Assembly (NCBI GenBank): GCA_046346665.1
Contig: JAXMHQ010000006.1
Span: 62,001 to 126,000, forward strand
Source of the DNA: JAXMHQ01 sp046346665
Lineage (GTDB): Bacteria > Verrucomicrobiota > Verrucomicrobiia > Limisphaerales > JAXMHQ01
Reading direction: 5' to 3'
Length of the DNA: 64,000 nucleotides
Below, piece after piece: positions 16,245 to 24,018 of this stretch. Made by a program: the position numbers and the translations under genes. The notes beneath the pieces are model-generated. The model was given only the letters and a program-made list of their open reading frames with translations, searched no databases and was not told the origin of the DNA. The number at the start of each line of letters is the position of its first letter. Within the stretch, counting starts at the first letter, position 1.

Positions 16245-16745
16245 ATGTATAAGATCATTGGAGGCGACGGCCGGGTGTATGGCCCGGCTTCGGCCGATGT
16301 GGTCCGGCAATGGAAGGCGGAGGGCCGGATTCATTCCAGGACGCAGGTGATGGTGGAGGGCGGATCCGGCTGGCGCGACCTGGAGAGCTATCCCGAATTC
16401 GCTTCCGCGCCCGGCTCGAGCCCGGTGCCGCCGGCGTTTGCCACGACGGCCGTGCCGGCGCGGTCCACGCATCCGCTGGCCACGACGGGGCTGGTCCTCG
16501 GAATTGTCGCTTTAACCTTCGGCATGTGCTGCTGCAACGGTTTTCCCTTCAATCTCATCGGCCTGGTCCTGTCGATCATCGCGCTTTCCCGGATCCGGTC
16601 CGACCCCGCGCGGTATGAGGGCCGCGGCGTGGCGATAGCGGGGATCGTATTGTGTTCGATCAGTATTGCGTTAGGTGTCCTGCTGGCGCTGTTCTGGAGC
16701 GGGTTTGCGTTCCTGGATGCCATGCATGGAGGGCACCGGTTGTGA
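16245..16745 (+). CDS. GYF_2 plus DUF4190 membrane protein
   Basis: The 166-aa protein begins with a GYF_2 domain (MYKIIGGDGRVYGPASADVV, then GWRDLESYPEF; about 1-51). After a Pro/Ala linker come two hydrophobic segments (about 80-107 and 126-158) matching DUF4190, with LGIVALTFGMCCCNGFPFNL between. GYF_2 domains probably bind proline-rich peptides. Its function is unknown. Its stop overlaps the next gene's GTG by 4 nt, and a GYF_2 paralogue lies at 17383, so the three genes form a membrane-protein group. Confidence 0.8.
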   Translation: MYKIIGGDGRVYGPASADVVRQWKAEGRIHSRTQVMVEGGSGWRDLESYPEFASAPGSSPVPPAFATTAVPARSTHPLATTGLVLGIVALTFGMCCCNGFPFNLIGLVLSIIALSRIRSDPARYEGRGVAIAGIVLCSISIALGVLLALFWSGFAFLDAMHGGHRL

Positions 16746-17149
16746 CCGGGACGGTCCAGTTCCGGCCTTCCCTGTCGTGGCTGGGCGTCGCCGCCGTGCT
16801 TCTCTTGGCCGCCTGGTTTGTTTACGCCCAGGACCCGGTCCAGTCCGGGCTGTATCCCGTCTGCCTGTTTCATCGCTTGACCGGCCTGGACTGTCCGGGT
16901 TGCGGATCTTCCCGGGCGCTGCATGCGCTGGCGCACGGGCGGGTGGGCGAGGCTTTGCGCGACAACCTGGCGTTGTGCATTTCGATCCTGGTCGCCGCCG
17001 GGTTTGGGTTGAGGCATGTGGTTTGCCGGATGCGCGGGGCGGTGCCGCCGGCGGTTTCGTCCTGGTGGCTGTGGGGAGGGCTTGCGATGTGGCTGGTGTT
17101 TGGTGTGGCGCGCAATTTGCCTGTGTTTGCGGGCTGGGCGGCCCATTAA
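16742..17149 (+). CDS. DUF2752 membrane protein
   Basis: The 135-aa product carries the DUF2752 signature CLFHRLTGLDCPGCGSSRAL followed by HALAHGRVGEAL. It has three to four hydrophobic segments (about 13-24, 78-94, 108-122). The start is GTG 16742, overlapping the upstream stop (GTGA), which implies translational coupling with the GYF/DUF4190 gene. The family's role is unknown; the CPGCG motif could bind metal. Confidence 0.8.
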   Translation: MTGTVQFRPSLSWLGVAAVLLLAAWFVYAQDPVQSGLYPVCLFHRLTGLDCPGCGSSRALHALAHGRVGEALRDNLALCISILVAAGFGLRHVVCRMRGAVPPAVSSWWLWGGLAMWLVFGVARNLPVFAGWAAH

Positions 17150-17316
17150 GTGCGGAGTGCGGAGTGCGGAATCCTGGCGGGCCATTTCCACCCCCATTCG
17201 TAGGAGCCGACGTGAGGCTCTGACATCCAGCGGAAGAGTGAACCTCCTCACGTCGGCTCCTACTTGAGAACAAGGCGAACCGCAGGATTCCGCACTCCGC
17301 ACTCCACATTCCGCAT
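17150..17316. repeat. Nested inverted repeat: GCGGAGT words outside, CCTCACGTCGG words inside
   Basis: The outer arms are TGCGGAGTGCGGAGTGCGG (from 17150) and the complementary GATTCCGCACTCCGCACTCC (17286-17305). Inside lie GTAGGAGCCGACGTGAGG (17201-17218) and its complement CCTCACGTCGGCTCCTAC (17247-17264). The inner word recurs at about 49540-49557 and the outer word at 45847-45888. No gene is seen in this 230-nt gap. Confidence 0.85.
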
Positions 17317-17382
17317 TGGCAAGAGCCTGCGCTTGCATCGGGGGGTGTAATGGACTACAAGCTGTCCCGAGGATTCTAGCCT

Positions 17383-18345
17383 ATGTACAAGATCATTGGA
17401 GCGGATCAGCGCGAATACGGGCCCGTGAGTGCGGAGCAGGTGTTGCTCTGGATCCGGGAGCGCCGGGCGAACGGGCAGACGCAGGCGCGTCCGGTGGATT
17501 CGACCGACTGGCGGCCGCTCTCGAGTTTTCCTGAATTTGCGGTTGCGTTGAGCGAAGCCGGAGTGCCGCCGGTGTTTTCCGCCGGGGCGGCCCCGGCGCT
17601 GCCGCCGTTGGAGGAGGTGCTGGGTTCGGATTACACGCTGGACATTGGGAATTGTTTTTCGGGCGCTTGGAATGTGTTGAAGGAGAAGTTCGGAGTGATT
17701 TTCGGGGGCGTCCTGATTTACATGGGAATTGTGCTGGCGATCGTGTTATTCGGGATGATTCCGATCATTGGCATACTGTTTTCCCTGGCCAACGTGGTGG
17801 TTGCGGGCCCGCTGGAGGGTGGGCTTTTTTACCTGGTCCTGCGGTGCATTCGCGGCGAGCCGGCGGCGCCGGGCGATGTCCTGGCAGGGTTCCGATCGGG
17901 TTTCGTGCAGTTGTTTCTGGCCAAGCTGGTGACCGGTTTGCTGGCGGCGCTGTGCATGCTCCCGGCGGTTGTGGCCTCGATCATCCTGGTGCTGCCGCAC
18001 GTGGTTCACAAGGAGCCGGTCCCGCCGGGGACGGCCCTGCTGATGATCGTGATCGCGTTGATTTGCATGATCCCGGCCATGCTGCTCCAGGTGAACTGGA
18101 TCTTTGCGCTGCCTCTGATTATCGATCGGCAACTGACGTTCTGGCCGGCGATGCAGGCGAGCTGGAAGATGGTGTTGCGGCATTGGTGGCAGGTTTTTGC
18201 TTTGGTCGTGCTGGTTGGCCTGATGAATGTGGGCGGGTTGTTGCTGTGCTGCGCGGGCATGCTGTTCACCGTGCCGCTCGGGGTCGCGGCGCTCATGTAC
18301 GCCTATGAAACCATCTTCAGCCGGTCCGGACCGCGCGCATCCTGA
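17383..18345 (+). CDS. GYF_2-domain polytopic membrane protein
   Basis: The 320-aa protein has an N-terminal GYF_2 domain (MYKIIGADQREYGPVSAEQV, then WRPLSSFPEF) closely resembling the paralogue at 16245. About six hydrophobic segments follow after residue 90 (FGVIFGGVLIYMGIVLAIVL, LVTGLLAALCMLPAVVASII and others), similar in layout to DUF975/YciC-type membrane proteins. The role is unknown. The next gene starts 28 nt downstream and is probably co-transcribed. Confidence 0.75.
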   Translation: MYKIIGADQREYGPVSAEQVLLWIRERRANGQTQARPVDSTDWRPLSSFPEFAVALSEAGVPPVFSAGAAPALPPLEEVLGSDYTLDIGNCFSGAWNVLKEKFGVIFGGVLIYMGIVLAIVLFGMIPIIGILFSLANVVVAGPLEGGLFYLVLRCIRGEPAAPGDVLAGFRSGFVQLFLAKLVTGLLAALCMLPAVVASIILVLPHVVHKEPVPPGTALLMIVIALICMIPAMLLQVNWIFALPLIIDRQLTFWPAMQASWKMVLRHWWQVFALVVLVGLMNVGGLLLCCAGMLFTVPLGVAALMYAYETIFSRSGPRAS

Positions 18346-18373
18346 TCGTTCCGCCGCCAGGAAATGCCTGGTA

Positions 18374-18706
18374 ATGAATCTCCTGGCCACTCCGGGGCTG
18401 GGATCCATCCTGGTCGGGCGGGTGTTTGTCGGATCGGCCCAACTTCTCCTGGCCCTGGCGGGATTTCTCCTGGTGCTGCTTTGGTTCGCTCTCACGCTCG
18501 CGCAGGCCTACAGCCTCGCCAACCTGGGCGAATCCGGCCCGGTGCAATCCTACGGCCGCTACGGCCTGGCCGGGCTTCTCCTGTTCGCGGCGGCGTGGCT
18601 GTGGTCCCTGGCCACCGGGCTGCGGCTCTGGCTGCAAACGGCCGAGGCGCCCCCGCCCGTCGCGCCCGCAGTGCCTCCGCGGATCGAGGATGTCCCGCGC
18701 GGCTGA
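18374..18706 (+). CDS. Small membrane protein of unknown function
   Basis: The 110-aa protein begins MNLLATPGLGSILVGRVFVG. It has two hydrophobic helices (about 17-38 and 58-76) followed by a Pro-rich C-terminus. I see no recognised domain. The start at 18374 is inferred from the onset of hydrophobic coding; the frame is open further upstream within the previous gene. It follows the GYF membrane gene by 28 nt. Confidence 0.6.
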   Translation: MNLLATPGLGSILVGRVFVGSAQLLLALAGFLLVLLWFALTLAQAYSLANLGESGPVQSYGRYGLAGLLLFAAAWLWSLATGLRLWLQTAEAPPPVAPAVPPRIEDVPRG

Positions 18707-18805
18707 ACCTGCCGAATTGCCTTCGTTTGCCCTCACATTTGTATGGGTGAACCCCTTTCTTCTTGACCCGGTGGGGGCGATGGAATCTCATGAAAACTCC
18801 TTTCT

Positions 18806-20011
18806 ATGGGACTAACTGACGCACACGAGGCGCAAAACCTCTTCAAGAAGCATTTTGGCCGGACCCCCACCTACACCAACCAGGCGCCGGGCCGGCTGGA
18901 ATTGCTGGGAAATCACACGGATTACAACGACGGACTGGTGATGTCGCTGGCGGTCGATCGTTACATTTACATCGCGAGTTCCCCGCGGTCGGACGGCAAG
19001 ATCGAGCTGGTGTCCTCGGCGTTTCCCGAGCGCGAGTTGTGCAATGTGGATGATTTGAAGAAGAACCCGGCGGCGCACTGGGCGGATTATGTGAAGGGGG
19101 TTTTGCTGCAGTTGCGCAAGCGCGGGGTGCATTTCAGCGGGTTCAATGCCGCGGTGCACGGGACGGTGCCGCTGGGGGCCGGGATGAGCAGTTCGGCCGC
19201 GCTCGAAGTGGCCACCGCGCTGGCGGTTCGCAGGCTTTATCCTTACAGCCTGGGACCCGCCGGACTCCAGCAGCCGCCGCAGCGGGATCGACAGGGCGAA
19301 CTGCCGCCGCTCAAACCGGCCGAGCGCCTTGAGATCGCCAAGATCTGCCGAGCCGCCGAAAACGAATTTGTGGGCGTGAACTGCGGCATTCTCGACCAGG
19401 TCTCATCGCTTTACGGCAAGAGCGCGAGCGTGATCGACATCGATTGCCGGTCGTTGACCGTGGAGAACTCGCCCATGGCCGGCGAGGCGATCATCGTCTG
19501 CAATTCCGGCGTGAAACATGCCCTGGTCGGGGGCGAATACAACGAATTGCGGCAGAACTGCGAATCGGCCGCGGCCAAGCTGGGCGCCAAATTCTTGCGA
19601 ACGGTCGAGTTGAAGGATGTTGAAGGCGCGAAAGACCGGCTGACCCCGCGCGAGTATGAATGCGCGCGGCACGTGGTGAGCGAGATCGCGCGCGTCGTGG
19701 CGGGTGCGCGCGCGTTGCGCGACGACGATCACCGGCAGTTCGGGCAATACATGTTCCAGAGCCATGAAAGCTCGAGGGATTTTCTGAAGAACAGCACGCG
19801 CGAGCTGGATTTGCTGGTGGAGCTTGCCCGGAAACACCCCGGCTGCCTCGGCGCCCGCCTCACCGGCGGCGGTTTCGGCGGCGCCACCATCAACCTTGTC
19901 GCCCATCACGAAGCCGAGAGTTTCATGCGCCACATGGCCGAACAATACGAGGCCAAAACCAAAATCAAACTCGCCCCGATGGTCTGCCAGATTGTGGATG
20001 GGGCGCAGTAG
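18806..20011 (+). CDS. galK: Galactokinase-like GHMP kinase
   Basis: Galactokinase phosphorylates galactose at C1 at the start of the Leloir pathway. The 401-aa product has the GHMP motifs: APGRLELLGNHTDYNDG at about 27-43, ATP-binding GAGMSSSAALE at 124-134 and the C-terminal ARLTGGGFGGA. The N-terminal signature reads GNHTDY where characterised galactokinases have GEHTDY, so a sugar-contact Glu is Asn36 here. An extra Pro-rich loop lies at about 148-172. No galT or galE is nearby. Another GHMP sugar kinase specificity cannot be excluded. Confidence 0.85.
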   Translation: MGLTDAHEAQNLFKKHFGRTPTYTNQAPGRLELLGNHTDYNDGLVMSLAVDRYIYIASSPRSDGKIELVSSAFPERELCNVDDLKKNPAAHWADYVKGVLLQLRKRGVHFSGFNAAVHGTVPLGAGMSSSAALEVATALAVRRLYPYSLGPAGLQQPPQRDRQGELPPLKPAERLEIAKICRAAENEFVGVNCGILDQVSSLYGKSASVIDIDCRSLTVENSPMAGEAIIVCNSGVKHALVGGEYNELRQNCESAAAKLGAKFLRTVELKDVEGAKDRLTPREYECARHVVSEIARVVAGARALRDDDHRQFGQYMFQSHESSRDFLKNSTRELDLLVELARKHPGCLGARLTGGGFGGATINLVAHHEAESFMRHMAEQYEAKTKIKLAPMVCQIVDGAQ

Positions 20012-20029
20012 GGTGGTCTTCAGATTTCA

Positions 20030-20093
20030 AATTTGAGATCTGAGATTTGAGATCTGAGATTTAATGCAGGGCTCGACAGAGTCTCGCCCCACC
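20030..20093. repeat. GAGATCTGAGATTT words plus single C-family arm
   Basis: Tandem TTTGAGATCTGAGATTTGAG at about 20034-20062 is followed by AGGGCTCGACAGAGTCTCGC (20068-20087), a single arm of the GGGGCGAGACTCCGTCGAG family that occurs as inverted pairs at 39466-39629 and 60841-60998. Confidence 0.75.
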
Positions 20094-20098
20094 TCTGG

Positions 20099-21244
20099 TC
20101 ACCCCACCTTTTCCCACCGCTTCGATTTGGAGCTCGCCAGCACGGCTTCGCAGATGGCGATTTCGTAATGGCCGTCCTCGAACGTGCTGTAATCCGCCTC
20201 GGCGCCGCCGGTGGCGACGCGGGTGTAGACCTTGAGCAGGAAGTTCTTGATCCCGTCCGGAAATCCTTCCTGGTGTCCGCCCGGGTAATGCGAGTAAGCC
20301 CGGGCCCGCGCGCTGAGCAGGGAGGGATCCTTGACCAGGATCTCATTGGCCTTCTCACGGCGGCCGATCCACATCTCGTTCGGCCGTTCCTGGTCCCACG
20401 CCACGGAACATTTGGATCCGGCGATTTCAAAAAACATCCGGTTCTTGCGTCCGGCGAACACCTGCGACACCGAGAACGACCCGGCGCAGCCGTTGTCGAG
20501 TTCGAAAATCACGTTCGCGTAATCCTCGGTGTGAATCGGGACCGGTTCGTAATCGGAGGGTTGGAGCACCTTGCCGGCGTAGGTTTCGACTTCCTTTTTC
20601 GGCTTCATGCGCTGCGGGTGGATCGTGCGCAGGTCGGCCAGCACCTTCACGATTTTCCGGCCGGTGATGAACTGGATGCAATCGCACCAGTGCGACCCGA
20701 TGTCGGCGATCGCGCGGGATTCGCCGCTGAACTGCGGGACGAGGCGCCAGTTCCAGTCGGTCGGCAGGAACAGCCAGTCCTGGGTGTAGGAGCCGTTGAT
20801 GTGGAACAGGTCGCCGAGGCGGCCGCTGGAGACCATGTCGCGCGCCTCCTGCACGAGGGGATAATAGCGGTAATTGAAATTGATGGCATGGATGACGCCG
20901 GCCTGTTTGGCCAAGCGGAGCAGTTCGCCGGATTCCGCGCTGGTCATGGCCAGCGGTTTTTCGGAGATGACGTGTTTGCCGGCGGCGATGATTTTCTTTC
21001 CGATCTCGAAGTGCAGGTGGTTGGGGGTGCAATTGTGGACCACTTCGATTTCCTTGTCGGCGAGCAATTGTTCGACGCTGCCGTAGGGGCGTGAGATGTG
21101 CAGTTGGGCGGCCTTGGCGCGCGCGAGGTCGTCCCCGGCTTCGCAGACGGCCGCCATGTCGACAAATCCCAGCCGTCGCGCCGCCTCGACGTGGGCGGGT
21201 CCGACAAACCCGGTTCCGATGATGCCTGCTTTGATCGTTCTCAT
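20099..21244 (-). CDS. Gfo/Idh/MocA family oxidoreductase
   Basis: The 381-aa protein starts with a Rossmann fold (IKAGIIGTGFVGPAHVEAA, residues 4-22), has the family motif EKPLA at 95-99 and the catalytic-region segment ADIGSHWCD at about 185. These NAD(P)-dependent enzymes oxidise or epimerise sugars, inositols and related polyols. The substrate is not predictable. The start at MRTIKAG (21244) was chosen because upstream codons come from a nested palindrome. A second family member lies just upstream on the same strand, which suggests one sugar-derivative pathway. Confidence 0.88.
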   Translation of the reverse strand: MRTIKAGIIGTGFVGPAHVEAARRLGFVDMAAVCEAGDDLARAKAAQLHISRPYGSVEQLLADKEIEVVHNCTPNHLHFEIGKKIIAAGKHVISEKPLAMTSAESGELLRLAKQAGVIHAINFNYRYYPLVQEARDMVSSGRLGDLFHINGSYTQDWLFLPTDWNWRLVPQFSGESRAIADIGSHWCDCIQFITGRKIVKVLADLRTIHPQRMKPKKEVETYAGKVLQPSDYEPVPIHTEDYANVIFELDNGCAGSFSVSQVFAGRKNRMFFEIAGSKCSVAWDQERPNEMWIGRREKANEILVKDPSLLSARARAYSHYPGGHQEGFPDGIKNFLLKVYTRVATGGAEADYSTFEDGHYEIAICEAVLASSKSKRWEKVG

Positions 21245-21262
21245 AAAATTGGAGTCAACGAG

Positions 21263-21364
21263 GTAGCGCAGGCGGCCGGCCTGCCGTATCGCAGGCTGCC
21301 CAGCCTGCGGAGTCAACGGCGCCGACCGGCGGTCGGCGACACGGCAGGCCGTCGGCCTGCGCTA
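21263..21364. repeat. Nested palindrome of GCAGGCCGTCGGCCTGC type
   Basis: The outer arms GTAGCGCAGGCGGCCGGCCT (from 21263) and AGGCCGTCGGCCTGCGCTAC (to about 21365) are complementary with small mismatches. Inside lie two more hairpins, CGCAGGCTGCCCAGCCTGCG at about 21290-21309 and GCCGACCGGCGGTCGGC at about 21321-21337. It separates the two oxidoreductase genes. Confidence 0.85.
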
Positions 21365-22549
21365 CTAGCGCACGGCTGCGACCTTGGTCCACGCTTTGGT
21401 TTTTTTGGATTGTGCGACGGATTCGAGGACGGCGACGCAACGGGCGCCTTCGAGGAAATCCGGCTGGAGCGGCGCGTTGGTGCTGATGGCGTTGACGAAA
21501 TCGACAACCTGGTGAATGAACGTGTGTTCGTAACCCAGGACATGGCCCGGGGGCCACCAGCCGCCGACATACGGATGCGTGCTTTGGGTGACAAGAATCG
21601 TCCGGAACCCGGAACGATCCGCCGGTTCGCGGCGGTCGCAGTATTCCAGTTCGTTCATGCGTTCGAAATTGAAAGCGAGGCTGCCTTCGCTGCCGTTGAT
21701 TTCGAACCTGTTGAAATTCTTGCGCCCGGGCGCCAGTCGGGTGGCTTCGAACGTGCCATACGCGCCTTCCGCCACGCGGTCGCTGGCGGCGAACTTCGCC
21801 AGGAACACCGAGGCGTCGTCCACCGTGACTTTTTCCATGGCTTTGCCCGTCGCGGCAGTGGCCGTCAGCCCCGAGCTCTGCTCCTCCCGTGCCCGTTCCT
21901 TGATGTAGGTCTCCAGCAGGCCGACCGTTTCCGTGATGTCGCCCACGAGGTAGCGGGCCAGGTCAATGAGATGCGCGTTGAGATCGCCGTGTGAACCCGA
22001 GCCCGCGACTTCCTTGCGCAGGCGCCAGTTCATCGGGAACTTCGGGTCCGCCAGCCAATCCTGCAGGTAGGTGGCGCGGAAATGCCGGATCTGGCCGAGC
22101 TGGCCTGATTCGATGAGTTGCCGGGCGAAAGCAATGGCAGGGACGCGGCGATAGTTGAATCCGACAAAATTTCGCACGCGCGCCTTGCGGACGGCTTCGA
22201 GCATCTTCTGGGCTTCGGCGAGGGTGGGGGCGAGCGGTTTCTCGCAAAGGATGTGCTTCCCGGCGCGCGCAGCCGCGATGGCGATTTCCGCGTGTGCCGA
22301 GTTCGTGGCCGCGATGTCCACGATGTCGATCAGCGGGGATTCCACCATCTCCCGCCAGTCGGTGCAGGCATTTTGCCAGCCGAGCTGCAAGCGCGCCGAG
22401 TGGAGACCGGCGGAATCGCGCCCGCACAGGGTGTGCATGTCCACGTGGGCTTTGAGCGGGAAAAAGCGCGGGGCCTGTCTCCAGGCGTTGGAATGCGCTT
22501 TTCCCATGAAGCGGTAACCGACCATTCCGACACGAAGTGTTCTGGCCAT
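21365..22549 (-). CDS. Gfo/Idh/MocA family oxidoreductase
   Basis: The 394-aa paralogue of the gene at 20099 has a Rossmann start RVGMVGYRFMGKAHSNAW, EKPLA at 103-107 and GSGSHGDLNAHLIDLARYL, which contains the catalytic-region Asp/His. It ends VLESVAQSKKTKAWTKVAAVR, like VLASSKSKRWEKVG in its neighbour, so the two may share a recent common ancestor. It is upstream of the other copy on the same strand, separated by a palindrome that could act as a processing or attenuation site (inference). Confidence 0.88.
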   Translation of the reverse strand: MARTLRVGMVGYRFMGKAHSNAWRQAPRFFPLKAHVDMHTLCGRDSAGLHSARLQLGWQNACTDWREMVESPLIDIVDIAATNSAHAEIAIAAARAGKHILCEKPLAPTLAEAQKMLEAVRKARVRNFVGFNYRRVPAIAFARQLIESGQLGQIRHFRATYLQDWLADPKFPMNWRLRKEVAGSGSHGDLNAHLIDLARYLVGDITETVGLLETYIKERAREEQSSGLTATAATGKAMEKVTVDDASVFLAKFAASDRVAEGAYGTFEATRLAPGRKNFNRFEINGSEGSLAFNFERMNELEYCDRREPADRSGFRTILVTQSTHPYVGGWWPPGHVLGYEHTFIHQVVDFVNAISTNAPLQPDFLEGARCVAVLESVAQSKKTKAWTKVAAVR

Positions 22550-22723
22550 AAAAAGTTGGGATTGAAATAGCGCCCGGCGACTTTATAGTGACCCTTGATT
22601 TTCAAGTCAATGAATCACTTGCGCGTGAATTACGGACGCGTGGGATTTGGGGCCGGCAGGGTTCCCCGCTGAAAACCCGGACGGGTTTTCGGAAATTCGT
22701 TGGCTGCTGAATCATAAACACTT

Positions 22724-23755
22724 ATGCCATTTACCGCCGCCGAAATCGCCCGGCATCTCCAGGGGGAGATCACGGGCGACGGGTCCCTGATCCTAACCGG
22801 CTTTGCCCCTGCCGACAGTGCCGGACCCGGGGAACTGACCTTTGCCGAAAACGCGGATTATTTCGCTCGCGCCGACAAAAGCCGGGCATCCGCGGTCATC
22901 GTCGGCGCCGGCCCGTTTTCGTCCGAAACCAAGGTTTTGATCCGCGTTTCCAATCCGCGCATCGCTTTTGCCAAGGTGCTGGCCCTGTTCTTTCCCGAAC
23001 CGGCCCTTCCCGCCGGCATTCATCCGACCGCCATCATCGCCGCCTCGGCCCAGGTGGACGCCTCCGCTCACATCGGTCCGTATTGTGTTGTGGGCGACAA
23101 GGCCCGGATCGGTCCGCGCGCCGCTTTGCAGGGCGGCAATCACGTCGGCGCCCTTTGCATGGTCGGCGAAGATGTCGTGCTGTTCCCAAACGTCGTGCTC
23201 TACCCGCGCACGGAAATCGGCAACCGCGTCCGCATCCACGCCGGCACGGTCGTCGGATCGGACGGCTACGGCTACGTCCAGGACTCCGGCATCCATCGCA
23301 AAGTTCCGCAGATCGGCAACGTGATCATCGGGGACGACGTGGAACTCGGGGCGAACGTGACGATCGACCGTGGCGCGCTGGGATCGACGATTGTCGGGAA
23401 AGGCACCAAGGTGGACAACCTGGTACAGATCGCGCACAACGTGGTCATCGGCGAGCATTGCCTCGTGGTGTCGCAGGTCGGCATTGCCGGCAGCACGAAG
23501 CTGGGCAACTACGTGGTCCTGGCGGGGCAGGTGGGATTGGCGGGGCACCTCACTATCGGCAGCCAGGTGACCGTCGGTGCCCAGGCGGGTGTGATGACGG
23601 ACATCCCGGAAAAGGGCGGCATGTGGCTCGGATCGCCCGCGCAGCCGGATCGCCAGGCCAAACGCCAGATGATCGCCATGCAACATCTGCCGGATCTGAT
23701 CCGGCGGATGAATGCGCTGGAGCGGAAATTCGGTCTGAAGCCGGGCGCGGAGTAA
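22724..23755 (+). CDS. lpxD: UDP-3-O-acylglucosamine N-acyltransferase LpxD
   Basis: LpxD adds the N-linked hydroxyacyl chain to UDP-3-O-acyl-glucosamine in the third step of lipid A synthesis. The 343-aa product has the uridine-binding N-terminal domain (MPFTAAEIARHLQGEITGDG, then GELTFAENADYF), a left-handed beta helix of hexapeptide repeats (about 100-310) and the catalytic His238 in VQIAHNVVIG. It supports an outer membrane with lipid A. No other lpx gene is adjacent. The 170-nt gap upstream shows no clear promoter to me. Confidence 0.96.
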   Translation: MPFTAAEIARHLQGEITGDGSLILTGFAPADSAGPGELTFAENADYFARADKSRASAVIVGAGPFSSETKVLIRVSNPRIAFAKVLALFFPEPALPAGIHPTAIIAASAQVDASAHIGPYCVVGDKARIGPRAALQGGNHVGALCMVGEDVVLFPNVVLYPRTEIGNRVRIHAGTVVGSDGYGYVQDSGIHRKVPQIGNVIIGDDVELGANVTIDRGALGSTIVGKGTKVDNLVQIAHNVVIGEHCLVVSQVGIAGSTKLGNYVVLAGQVGLAGHLTIGSQVTVGAQAGVMTDIPEKGGMWLGSPAQPDRQAKRQMIAMQHLPDLIRRMNALERKFGLKPGAE

Positions 23756-23798
23756 CTTTGATCCCGTCGAATAGGCCGATGCGTCGTGGCAAGGCTGG

Positions 23799-23935
23799 AC
23801 GCGAATTGGTGTGCCTCTGCTATATGGAAATTGGCGTCAATTCGCGTGAATTCGCGTCAACCCTCTTCCAGACCCCTTTGCCCCTTTTCGTGTAATTCGT
23901 GTGTTTGTGGTTCCACATCCCGCTCCCGTTCAACA
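23799..23935. repeat. GACGCGAATT (B family) words
   Basis: GGACGCGAATTGGTGTGCC on the left faces GGCGTCAATTCGCGTGAATTCGCGTCAA on the right (about 23801-23861), then CGTGTAATTCGTGTGTTTGT and GGTTCCAC follow. This fills the 260-nt gap between lpxD and the SNF2 gene, with no gene seen. Confidence 0.7.
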
Positions 23936-24018
23936 TTTCTTCTCTTTCTGATTGACCGGCATGGGCTGTCTGTGTCGAGATGATAGGCCGATACTACTGC
24001 AGACCGGTCATACTCAGA

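Noticed and set aside
20099..22549. The two Gfo/Idh/MocA genes as a recent tandem duplication.
   Set aside because: They share fold and end motif but differ through most of their length, so only an old relationship is supported.
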